From Deltaproteobacteria bacterium (GTDB lineage Bacteria; Desulfobacterota; Desulfobacteria; Desulfobacterales; JAFDCJ01), in assembly GCA_019310665.1 (NCBI GenBank), contig JAFDDW010000147.1:1-5888 (forward strand): DNA of 5,888 nucleotides, in the 5' to 3' direction. Below, in pieces: positions 1 to 4,732 of this stretch. Under the pieces are notes generated by a model. That model was not told where the DNA came from, ran no database searches, and saw nothing but the letters and a program-made list of their open reading frames with translations. Position 1 is the stretch's first letter. Each line of letters starts with the position of its first letter. A program made the translations under genes and the position numbers.

Positions 1-6
1 ATGGAC

Positions 7-25
7 AGTCCGCCTGAGGCGGACT
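7..25. repeat. Short perfect inverted repeat (hairpin) at the left edge
   Basis: AGTCCGCC (7-14), loop TGA, GGCGGACT (18-25): an 8-bp perfect stem with a 3-nt loop. It is bracketed by a direct repeat ATGGACAG at 1-8 and 29-36, the first copy overlapping the stem by two bases. The sequence after the stem is AAAATGG, so there is no U-tract and it is a poor rho-independent terminator. It looks like a small REP-type palindrome or transcript-end hairpin of whatever lies to the left. It sits directly next to the 25-96 repeat and is absent from the second copy of that repeat. Confidence 0.55.
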
Positions 26-96
26 AAAATGGACAGAATTCCTTAATTTTAGGCACTTTAGGCACTTTAGGCATTTTAGCGCATTTTAGGCATTTA
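25..96 (+). repeat. Intergenic repeat, copy 1 (30-nt head plus 9-bp AGGCAYTTT units)
   Basis: The head, 25-55, matches 2344-2373 except for one extra G. It is followed by tandem 9-bp units: AGGCACTTT at 51-59 and 60-68, AGGCATTTT at 69-77, a 10-nt variant AGCGCATTTT at 78-87, and AGGCATTTA at 88-96. The second copy in the window (2344-2404) is in the same orientation, and both lie upstream of plus-strand genes. The unit shows no obvious dyad and no coding frame. It could be a non-autonomous repeat family or a multi-site protein-binding array; the sequence does not say which. Confidence 0.75.
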
Positions 97-150
97 AAGG
101 GTGATCGATAAAATTCGACTCCCGTGGTAAATAACTTGCACTCTTTTGTG

Positions 151-167
151 TGAAGAACCTAACGAAT
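151..167 (+). promoter_or_regulatory. 17-nt motif upstream of lspA, shared with the 2474 gene
   Basis: TGAAGAACCTAACGAAT here and TGAAGGACTTAACGTAT at 2422-2438 agree at 14 of 17 positions. In both places exactly 35 nt separate the motif from the start codon (203 and 2474), while the 35 nt themselves are not alike. That placement suggests a promoter or operator element, but I could not fit a convincing -35/-10 pair around it. It may instead be a downstream part of the same repeat family, although the distance from the AGGCAYTTT units differs (54 nt here, 17 nt there). Confidence 0.3.
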
Positions 168-202
168 AATATCAAATGACCAGAACAGGACCGCCCCCCT
201 GA

Positions 203-694
203 ATGTTGTCTCATAAACGAAAATATATTAAGTTAGCTGTGGTGGCCGGGCTGGTCGTGCTGGCGGATCAATTTACCAAAGCCCTCATATTAAAATACCT
301 GCCCTACCATCAAAGCATTACGGTTATCGAGGGGTTTTTTGACCTCACCCATATACACAACCCGGGAGGGGCTTTCGGACTCATGGCCAATATGAGTGCG
401 ACCATACGGACCGTCATTTTTTTATTTGCCTCTTCTCTGGCCGTCGGCTTAATTTTTTATTTTTATAAAAAAACACCTCCGACTTACTCTTTCCTTGCTA
501 CCGGATTTGCCCTGATTTTCGGAGGGGCCATCGGGAATCTGATCGACAGGGCTCGTTTGGGTATTGTGATAGATTTTCTTGACGTTTACCTTGGCCCATA
601 CCATTGGCCGGCTTTTAACATCGCCGACAGTGCGATAACGGTGGGCATTTTTATTTTTGGTTTTCATCTGCTGTTTAATAAAATGCCGGAATAA
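203..694 (+). CDS. lspA: Lipoprotein signal peptidase (signal peptidase II)
   Basis: Inner-membrane aspartyl protease that cleaves the signal peptide from prolipoproteins after the lipobox Cys has been diacylglyceryl-modified. The 163 residues match the usual family length. Visible in order: a first membrane helix (about 10-30) with the DQxTK motif at 22-26, the HNxGxAFG motif at 52-59, a second helix (about 68-88), the third helix leading into GNLIDR (111-116) and VIDFLD (122-127), and WPAFNIADSAI (135-145) running into the last helix. By family alignment the catalytic pair is Asp124 and Asp142. ATG at 203 is the first start available after an in-frame TGA at 200-202. The ribosome site is weak (AGGA at 187-190, 12 nt away). 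The stop overlaps the holA start (TAATG), so the two are probably one transcript. The gene often seen upstream in other bacteria, ileS, is not in the window; repeats occupy that side. Confidence 0.97.
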   Translation: MLSHKRKYIKLAVVAGLVVLADQFTKALILKYLPYHQSITVIEGFFDLTHIHNPGGAFGLMANMSATIRTVIFLFASSLAVGLIFYFYKKTPPTYSFLATGFALIFGGAIGNLIDRARLGIVIDFLDVYLGPYHWPAFNIADSAITVGIFIFGFHLLFNKMPE

Positions 695-2202
695 TGCCTG
701 TAATTACCTACAAAGATCTGAATAAATATATAGCTGATCGGGGAACCGATCCGTTTCTGCCCGTTTATCTAATTTACGGGGAAGAGCTGCTGACCCAGGG
801 CGCCTTTGACGAGCTGGTAAATGCGTTGATCCCCGCTTCCAAACGCAGCATCAACTATGAACCCCTGGACGGAACCCAGGCCAATGTTTACGAGGTTATC
901 GAACGGGTCAACACCTTTTCACTGCTGCCCGGAACCAAAGTGATTGCCCTTCGCGGCTCCCGGATTTTTTATGCCAGACAGGATAAGGATCGGTTGCTTG
1001 ATAGCGCCCGGCAAGCATTTGAAGAGGATAAAATTAAAAAAGCTTCAGGGTATCTTCTAAGTATAATGGGGCTTTTAAATCTCTCGTTTGACGATGTCGA
1101 TCCAGCCAACCGCCCAAAGATTCTGGGATCGGGTTATTCTCCCGGGGATGATGATCCATGGCTGGATGAGACCCTTGCATTCTGCCGTGAGAATAATCTC
1201 TCTGTTCCCGTTGCGCGGGATGACAGTCAAATCCTTCAGTTAGCGATCGAAAAAGGGTTTGCCAAAGACAATCACCTGATCATAACAACTGAACTGGTGG
1301 ACAAACGGCGGAGCCTTTATAAGACTTTGAGCAGCAAGGGTATGATTATTGACTGCTCGGTGCCCAAAGGCGCCCGCCGGGTAGATCGAATAGCTCAGGA
1401 GGCGGTCCTGGCGGAAAGAAAAAATGCTATCCTCGGGGCTGCTCAAAAAACAATGGACAAGGCGACCTACCAGGCCCTGTATGAAATGACAGGCTTCGAT
1501 CTACGAACATTTTCAAACAATCTGGAAAAACTGGTGAGCTATACCGGAGATCGAAAAGAAATTTTGATTGAGGATGTCGAATCAGTATTACAACGCACCA
1601 AAACAGATCCCATATATGAATTCACCAATGCGGTAACCGATCGCAACCCGGTTCAGGCCCTTTTTTTTCTGGATTCCATTCTGTCCTCTGACCTGCATCC
1701 ACTGCAAGTCTTCACGGCGATGATCAACCAGATCAGAAAGTTGCTGCTGGTAAAAGATTTCGTTGAAAGCCCATACGGAAGCGACTGGCAAGCAGCCTGC
1801 CCCTACGATTATTTTCAAAAGCGCGTCATCCCGGCTGTCGTCGAGTATGATCGTAAGCTGCAGGATCAACTCGGCAGGTGGCAGACGATGCTCGCCGAAG
1901 AGGCGGATTCGAAAAAATCCGGGACCCCGGTGAAAAAGACAAAGAAAAAAAAACAATTAGCCACGGATCTTCTAATTGCCAAAAATCCGAAAAATTCCTA
2001 TCCGATATTCCAGTTATTCAAAAAATCGGAACGCTTTTCTAAAGAGGAACTCCTTGAGGCTGTTGACTCCCTGAATCAGACTGACAAAAGGCTCAAATCC
2101 AGCGGTCAGAATCCGAAGTTGGTGCTGGAGAAGGTTATTTTGGGGATTTGCAAGGTGCGAGGCAAAGGGTGCAGGGCGCACGGCTCACGGCGCACGGTGT
2201 AA
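694..2202 (+). CDS. holA: DNA polymerase III subunit delta (clamp-loader subunit)
   Basis: Delta subunit of the clamp loader, which opens the sliding clamp for loading onto primed DNA. Family signs: VYLIYGEE at 24-31 (degenerate nucleotide-binding loop region), DKRRSLYKTL at 203-212, LRTFSNNLEKL at 270-280 followed by the ILIEDVESVLQ segment (290-300), HPLQVFTAMINQIRKLLL at 335-352, and the C-terminal collar helices with FSKEELLEAVDSLNQTDKRLKSS at 448-470 and KLVLEKVILGIC at 475-486. At 502 residues it is much longer than typical deltas (E. coli about 343). The extra length lies in an insertion around 110-175, a lysine-rich linker around 400-425 (KKTKKKKQ), and a tail. Residues 487-502 and the stop codon are encoded by a 7-bp repeat array, so the ancestral C-terminus was probably near residue 486. 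The start is fixed by the one-base overlap with lspA. Confidence 0.93.
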   Translation: MPVITYKDLNKYIADRGTDPFLPVYLIYGEELLTQGAFDELVNALIPASKRSINYEPLDGTQANVYEVIERVNTFSLLPGTKVIALRGSRIFYARQDKDRLLDSARQAFEEDKIKKASGYLLSIMGLLNLSFDDVDPANRPKILGSGYSPGDDDPWLDETLAFCRENNLSVPVARDDSQILQLAIEKGFAKDNHLIITTELVDKRRSLYKTLSSKGMIIDCSVPKGARRVDRIAQEAVLAERKNAILGAAQKTMDKATYQALYEMTGFDLRTFSNNLEKLVSYTGDRKEILIEDVESVLQRTKTDPIYEFTNAVTDRNPVQALFFLDSILSSDLHPLQVFTAMINQIRKLLLVKDFVESPYGSDWQAACPYDYFQKRVIPAVVEYDRKLQDQLGRWQTMLAEEADSKKSGTPVKKTKKKKQLATDLLIAKNPKNSYPIFQLFKKSERFSKEELLEAVDSLNQTDKRLKSSGQNPKLVLEKVILGICKVRGKGCRAHGSRRTV

Positions 2203-2208
2203 GGTGGA
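2153..2208 (+). repeat. Heptamer array A: eight 7-bp units, overlapping the 3' end of holA
   Basis: The sequence divides without gaps into eight 7-mers: AGGTGCG, AGGCAAA, GGGTGCA, GGGCGCA, CGGCTCA, CGGCGCA, CGGTGTA, AGGTGGA. The approximate consensus is NGGYGCA. The holA stop (TAA, 2200-2202) and its last 16 codons fall inside. It is related in unit sequence to the array at 2258-2292. Such degenerate heptamer arrays resemble in form the short tandem heptanucleotide repeats described in cyanobacteria; their function here is unknown. Confidence 0.75.
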
Positions 2209-2219
2209 AGGTTTTAAGA

Positions 2220-2247
2220 ATGCGGAAGGCGGAATGCGGAATGCGGA
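2220..2247 (+). repeat. Heptamer array B: four ATGCGGA units
   Basis: ATGCGGA (2220-2226), AGGCGGA (2227-2233), ATGCGGA (2234-2240), ATGCGGA (2241-2247): three identical units and one single-base variant, in exact 7-bp phase. It lies in the non-coding stretch between holA (ends 2202) and the small gene at 2474. Short open frames on both strands across it are products of the repeat and not genes. Confidence 0.85.
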
Positions 2248-2257
2248 AAATAAGGAA

Positions 2258-2292
2258 AGGCGCAGGGCGTAAGGCGCATGGCATAGGGCCAA
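2258..2292 (+). repeat. Heptamer array C: four to five NGGCGYA units
   Basis: AGGCGCA, GGGCGTA, AGGCGCA, TGGCATA and a decayed GGGCCAA, in 7-bp phase. The consensus resembles array A (2153-2208), and the two are separated by array B with a different unit. The three arrays fill most of the 271-bp gap after holA. No terminator hairpin with a U-tract is visible after holA. Confidence 0.65.
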
Positions 2293-2343
2293 GCGAAAAT
2301 GGGTATGGCACTGAGAACAAAGTGCAGAGCATTATTTTTTAAT

Positions 2344-2404
2344 TAAAATGACAGAATTCCTTAATTTTAGGCATTTTAGGCACTTTAGACATTTTAGGCA
2401 TTTC
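2344..2404 (+). repeat. Intergenic repeat, copy 2 (30-nt head plus 9-bp AGGCAYTTT units)
   Basis: The head at 2344-2373 matches 25-55 apart from one missing G. Units follow at 2369-2377 (AGGCATTTT), 2378-2386 (AGGCACTTT), 2387-2395 (AGACATTTT) and 2396-2404 (AGGCATTTC). It has one unit fewer than copy 1, and unit order and variants differ, as expected from slippage or independent decay. It is in the same orientation as copy 1, upstream of the gene at 2474. The pair brackets lspA-holA at a spacing of about 2.3 kb. Confidence 0.75.
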
Positions 2405-2421
2405 GTTTCAACACCATGCTT

Positions 2422-2438
2422 TGAAGGACTTAACGTAT
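2422..2438 (+). promoter_or_regulatory. 17-nt motif upstream of the 2474 gene, shared with lspA
   Basis: TGAAGGACTTAACGTAT matches 151-167 at 14 of 17 positions and ends 35 nt before the ATG at 2474, the same spacing as at lspA. The preceding T makes TTGAAG, a possible -35, but no good -10 lies 16-18 nt on (GGTACC region). A looser relative, TTGAA then ACTT then AACGTA with extra bases, can be seen at 4574-4594 away from any start codon. That weakens a pure promoter reading. Confidence 0.3.
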
Positions 2439-2473
2439 CTTTGGGTACCTGGTTTTAATCGGAGATCGGCTAT

Positions 2474-2686
2474 ATGGGCTTTATCCGACAGCAGGAAGAA
2501 AAACTTGCGGTGCGGTTTTTGAGCTGGCAGTATGAGAAATTGAAAAAGCCGATTCCCGATGAAGCCGAATTGGCAAACCAGGCTGCCAAAATTGTAGAGG
2601 AAGCCCATGACATTGCGCGCAAACGAGGGCGCAATGTCATGTCCATCATCAAAGATCTCATTGCGGATATCAAAAATGGCAAGTAG
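2474..2686 (+). CDS. Small conserved-type helical protein of unknown function (70 aa)
   Basis: I do not recognise a named family. The product is 70 residues, charged and apparently all-helical, with no signal peptide, membrane segment or Cys. Helix-like segments are about 3-24 (rich in Gln, Glu and Lys, with a WQY at 18-20), 28-52 (EAELANQAAKIVEEAHDIARK) and 55-68 (VMSIIKDLIADIK), with a KKPIP break at 24-28. It is probably cytoplasmic. GGAG at 2461-2464 stands 9 nt before the ATG, which fixes the start. Codon use looks like that of the neighbouring real genes. It follows repeat copy 2 and the 17-nt motif, and converges on the 63-aa gene with 21 bp between stops. My impression that similar proteins occur in Desulfobacterales is from memory and unverified. 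Confidence 0.75.
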   Translation: MGFIRQQEEKLAVRFLSWQYEKLKKPIPDEAELANQAAKIVEEAHDIARKRGRNVMSIIKDLIADIKNGK

Positions 2687-2707
2687 GTTTTGTTCTTATT
2701 GGTAATC

Positions 2708-2899
2708 CTATTTTTCCAGATGCTGGATGATGGATTCATTTATTTCGTCATCATTTTTTTTCAGAATGGGGATGAGTTCGGCCGCCACATCTTTAATAGA
2801 TTTTATATTCTGCGCACGCATGACGCTCTGAATTTTTTCCACACCCTCTTCAATTTGCTTTAGTCCATCGGCAATATTCATGATAGCTTGTTTGTCCAT
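2708..2899 (-). CDS. Small helical protein of unknown function (63 aa)
   Basis: No named family recognised. The product is 63 residues and acidic, with heptad-like hydrophobic spacing (IMNIADGLKQIEEGVEKIQSV at 6-26; VAAELIPILKKNDDEINESIIQHL at 38-61), so a short coiled coil or helical hairpin is likely. There are no Cys, Trp or membrane segments. The start at 2899 is supported by AAGAGG (minus strand, 2905-2910) 5 nt upstream. The stop TAG is 21 bp from the stop of the convergent 70-aa gene. Divergent to it across 213 bp of AT-rich DNA is the 3113 gene. Convergent arrangement with its partner argues against a classical toxin-antitoxin operon. Confidence 0.7.
   Translation of the reverse strand: MDKQAIMNIADGLKQIEEGVEKIQSVMRAQNIKSIKDVAAELIPILKKNDDEINESIIQHLEK
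2726..2761 (+). terminator. Possible rho-independent terminator for the 70-aa gene
   Basis: GATGATG (2726-2732) can pair with CGTCATC (2746-2752) through seven pairs, one of them T-G, around a 13-nt loop. A run of eight T follows (2754-2761). It lies 40 nt past the stop at 2686, inside the 3' end of the opposite-strand gene. The T-run also encodes Lys-Lys-Asn there, so it may be coincidence. The stem is AT-rich and weak. Confidence 0.25.
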
Positions 2900-2909
2900 A
2901 TTAACCTCT

Positions 2910-2938
2910 TTTATATAATTTTTTTAGTTATCTTTCAA
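2910..2938 (-). promoter_or_regulatory. Possible sigma-70 promoter for the 63-aa gene
   Basis: Read on the minus strand, TTGAAA (2933-2938) is followed after 17 nt by TATAAA (2910-2915). The match and spacing are good. However, transcription would begin about 7 nt later, inside or after the AAGAGG ribosome site and just before the ATG, which would give an almost leaderless message. The region is very AT-rich, so a chance match is possible. The true promoter may lie further upstream. Confidence 0.3.
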
Positions 2939-3062
2939 ATTTTCGTATTTTTATCAGGGGTTGATTTTTTGCCACTTTAACCTTATTTAAGTAATATGCT
3001 TTAATCCCAACTTGTATTAAAAACCAATTGGGAGTTATCTGTTACTGGTTAACAATTAACGT

Positions 3063-3089
3063 CTAATTGAGCGTTTTGCGCTCAATTAG
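3063..3089 (+). promoter_or_regulatory. Perfect 11-bp hairpin in the leader of the Cys-rich gene
   Basis: CTAATTGAGCG (3063-3073), loop TTTTG, CGCTCAATTAG (3079-3089). It ends 10 nt before the AGGGG ribosome site and 23 nt before the ATG at 3113. Neither strand has a U-tract after it, so it is not a terminator. An AT-rich dyad GTTAA-CAA-TTAAC stands just upstream (3048-3060). A weak promoter, TTGGGA (3028-3033), 17 nt, AACAAT (3051-3056), would start the transcript close to the hairpin, making it a 5'-end stem-loop. It could equally be a DNA operator. The assignment rests on position and stem perfection only. Confidence 0.5.
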
Positions 3090-3112
3090 GATACACGAAA
3101 GGGGATAATCAA

Positions 3113-3376
3113 ATGCAGGACGCTTGGGTCGAAAAATTATCCTGTGCTATTCAGTGCCAGCGGTGCGACCGGCAACTCGCTCCAACAGACCCCAGAATTC
3201 TTTCTGTCTATGATCATGAGGCCATATGCACGGCCTGTAAAGATGAGGAAGAAAAAAGGGACGATTACGAGGAAGTGTCGAAACAGACCATCGGGCAATG
3301 TCTTATCGATACCGAAATGCAATGGGGTGATCCCCAGGGATATTGCTATCACCATTTCTATCCTTTTACCTGTTAA
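3113..3376 (+). CDS. Small Cys-rich protein with a CxxC/CxxC zinc-ribbon-like core (87 aa)
   Basis: No named family recognised. The 87 residues contain eight Cys. C15-x2-C18 and C39-x2-C42, 20 residues apart, form a plausible four-Cys zinc-binding site (CQRC and CTAC). A charged stretch follows (DEEEKRDDYEE, 44-54). The C-terminal third carries GQCLIDTEMQWGDP (61-74) and ends in GYCYHHFYPFTC (76-87), a dense Tyr/His/Phe/Cys tail that could make a second metal or redox site. There is no signal peptide or membrane helix, so it is likely cytoplasmic. The ribosome site AGGGG (3100-3104) is 8 nt before the ATG. A perfect hairpin precedes it. It stands alone, divergent from the 63-aa gene and convergent with the aldo/keto reductase. 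A role in nucleic-acid or protein binding is only a guess from the zinc-ribbon form. Confidence 0.8.
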   Translation: MQDAWVEKLSCAIQCQRCDRQLAPTDPRILSVYDHEAICTACKDEEEKRDDYEEVSKQTIGQCLIDTEMQWGDPQGYCYHHFYPFTC

Positions 3377-3447
3377 TGGGACCATCAAGTTCTATTAAAC
3401 GCGTGAAAGTTGCATTTCAAACCTACTTCCAGCAGACGTCAAAATTT

Positions 3448-3538
3448 CCGGTTGGCCTGTTGAGCCCGTATTCCCGTCAGGCCGTTAAAATCGGAGTATA
3501 CCCTTCCTAACCGGCAAAACTGGCAACCGGCCAACCGG
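3448..3538. repeat. 10-bp inverted repeat around the 3377-3550 gap
   Basis: CCGGTTGGCC (3448-3457) is the exact reverse complement of GGCCAACCGG (3529-3538), with 71 bp between. A smaller pair GGCCTG (3454-3459) and CAGGCC (3478-3483) overlaps the left arm. The right arm is part of the AACCGGC heptamer array, so the inverted repeat may simply show a scattered unit of the same repeat in opposite orientation. No open frame of note lies between. Confidence 0.4.
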
Positions 3539-3539
3539 C
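3509..3539 (+). repeat. Heptamer array D: AACCGGC units, interrupted
   Basis: AACCGGC (3509-3515), AACTGGC (3518-3524), AACCGGC (3525-3531) and AACCGGC (3533-3539), with two extra A before the second unit and one extra C before the fourth. It lies just past the 3' end of the aldo/keto reductase (minus strand, stop at 3551). The unit sequence is unlike the other arrays, but the 7-bp size is the same. Confidence 0.6.
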
Positions 3540-3550
3540 TAAACCTTTCT

Positions 3551-4510
3551 TTAAAAATTCCACATCATTGGATCATCATCCAGATAATCCGTTACCAGAC
3601 GTCCGATTTCATCCAACCGGGCCAAATCGTCATCGGACAGTGATACTTCGGAGGCCGCGGCGTTTTGAGCTGCCTGATCCGCACTGCGGGCGCCGGCAAT
3701 TGCACAGGCACCGGTATGGGAAATGATCCAGGCCAGGGCCAGCTGCCCCAGGCTGATTTTATTTTCTTCTGCCAGCGGCCGCAGCCTGTCCAGGGCCTGG
3801 TGAACACGCTGAAAATTTTCCGGTATAAATAGCCGGTTCCTCGCGCGGTGATCTCCTTTCTGAAATTTATGGTCTTTCGCGAATTTTCCGGTCAACAACC
3901 CCTGGGCCATGGGGGAATAGGCCAGGATGGTGATATCGTTTGCCACACAATAGGGCATGGCATCATTTTCGACATGGCGCCAGAATAGCGAGTACGGCGG
4001 CTGAAAACTGTCAATGCGGCCGTATTGGGATGCCTCCTCCAGCTGCCGGCCAGAAAAGTTCGACACGCCGATCGCCCGGATCTTGCCTTCTTCTTTAAGC
4101 TGGTTGAGGGCGCCCATTGTCTCCCCAATGGTAACCGCCTTGGTCCCGAAGGATCCGGCGGGCCAGTGGATCTGGTAAAGGTCGATAACGTCGGTTTTTA
4201 AATTTTTCAGGGAACGGTGACAGGCCTCAATCACCTGAGCTGCCTTAAGATGATTGGGGAAAACTTTGGTGGCCAGGATGACGCGGTCCCTGAAATCTGA
4301 GACAGCTGCACCGAGGACGCGTTCGGAATGCCCTTTTCCGTATGTCTCAGCGGTATCAAAGGTGGTGATGCCGGCCTCAAAGGCAGCGCGAATGGCGCCG
4401 GTGGTCTGGGTGTCATCAATACCTACCCACATTTCTTTTCCGGCCTGCCAGGTTCCCATGAGGATGGGGGAAATTTTCAGATCGGATTTTCCCAAACTGC
4501 GAAGCTGCAT
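3551..4510 (-). CDS. Aldo/keto reductase, NADP-dependent oxidoreductase
   Basis: A (beta/alpha)8-barrel reductase that interconverts carbonyls and alcohols with a nicotinamide cofactor; the substrate cannot be read from sequence. It has 319 residues, normal for the family. The conserved tetrad is present: Asp52 and Tyr57 in FDTAETYGKGHSE (51-63), Lys82 in LATKVF (79-84), and His115 in DLYQIHWP (110-117). Further family segments are IRAIGVSNFS (144-153), ILAYSPMAQGLLTGKF (195-210), and IAGARSADQAAQNAAA (271-286), the last binding the cofactor phosphate in relatives. The C-terminus ends in an acidic DYLDDDPMMWNF. The start at 4510 is fixed by AGGAGG on the minus strand (4516-4521) 5 nt upstream. 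It appears monocistronic: the plus-strand Cys-rich gene converges on it and the J-domain region diverges from it. A short GC hairpin at 4532-4547 lies in its leader. Confidence 0.95.
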   Translation of the reverse strand: MQLRSLGKSDLKISPILMGTWQAGKEMWVGIDDTQTTGAIRAAFEAGITTFDTAETYGKGHSERVLGAAVSDFRDRVILATKVFPNHLKAAQVIEACHRSLKNLKTDVIDLYQIHWPAGSFGTKAVTIGETMGALNQLKEEGKIRAIGVSNFSGRQLEEASQYGRIDSFQPPYSLFWRHVENDAMPYCVANDITILAYSPMAQGLLTGKFAKDHKFQKGDHRARNRLFIPENFQRVHQALDRLRPLAEENKISLGQLALAWIISHTGACAIAGARSADQAAQNAAASEVSLSDDDLARLDEIGRLVTDYLDDDPMMWNF

Positions 4511-4531
4511 ATATTCCTCCTGATCGTCAAT

Positions 4532-4547
4532 AGGCCCTTAGGGGCCT
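4532..4547 (-). promoter_or_regulatory. GC-rich hairpin upstream of the aldo/keto reductase
   Basis: AGGCCC (4532-4537), loop TTAG, GGGCCT (4542-4547): a 6-bp stem placed 10 nt upstream of the AGGAGG site of the minus-strand reductase. Read on the plus strand it is followed by TTTATCT, a poor U-tract. No plus-strand gene ends here, so a terminator is unlikely. It may be a leader stem-loop or chance. Confidence 0.3.
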
Positions 4548-4666
4548 TTATCTGACAACATATCGATGGGGTTTTGAATCACTTCTAACGTAATCACTCG
4601 CCATAGAAAAACAAGGAAGATATCCGGGCCCAATAGTTGCCATGACGGTCAGGTAGAAGCCCTGCG

Positions 4667-4695
4667 TTGACAGAATGATTTATCGGACCTATAAA
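4667..4695 (+). promoter_or_regulatory. Near-consensus sigma-70 promoter
   Basis: TTGACA (4667-4672), an exact -35, is followed by a 17-nt spacer and TATAAA (4690-4695), a five-of-six -10. It is the best promoter match in the window. The expected start point is about 4702. A full AAGGAGG ribosome site follows at 4721-4727, so the order promoter, short leader, strong ribosome site is complete on the plus strand. What is translated is unclear, because no ATG stands at the right distance (see 4733-4864). The J-domain gene at 4935 may be read from the same transcript. Confidence 0.7.
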
Positions 4696-4732
4696 ACAAT
4701 GCGAATGTTGAAAACAGATGAAGGAGGTATAA

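Noticed and set aside
25..96. AGGCAYTTT units considered as a CRISPR array
   Set aside because: Units are 9 bp and contiguous with no unique spacers, and there is no cas gene.
449..667. Minus-strand frame of 72 aa inside lspA
   Set aside because: A shadow of lspA with no ribosome site and unlikely composition.
1240..1956. Minus-strand frames of 68 and 122 aa inside holA
   Set aside because: They lie within a well-supported gene, have no family resemblance, and codon use supports only the plus strand.
2135..2342. Open frames on both strands across the 2150-2340 repeats (65 aa minus, 64 aa plus)
   Set aside because: Their composition is set by the heptamer units, there is no ribosome site, and the plus frame overlaps holA out of phase.
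2474..2899. Toxin-antitoxin module
   Set aside because: The two small genes are convergent and not co-transcribed, and neither resembles a known toxin or antitoxin fold by motif.
3137..3398. Frames of 83-84 aa on the minus and second plus frame over the Cys-rich gene
   Set aside because: The 3113 frame has the ribosome site and the CxxC pattern; the others are shadows.
3448..3538. Terminator or mobile-element ends from the 10-bp inverted repeat
   Set aside because: There is no U-tract, no target duplication and no transposase; the right arm belongs to the AACCGGC array.
4231..4555. Plus- and minus-strand frames inside the aldo/keto reductase (62-89 aa)
   Set aside because: They overlap a gene with an intact catalytic tetrad and have no independent support.
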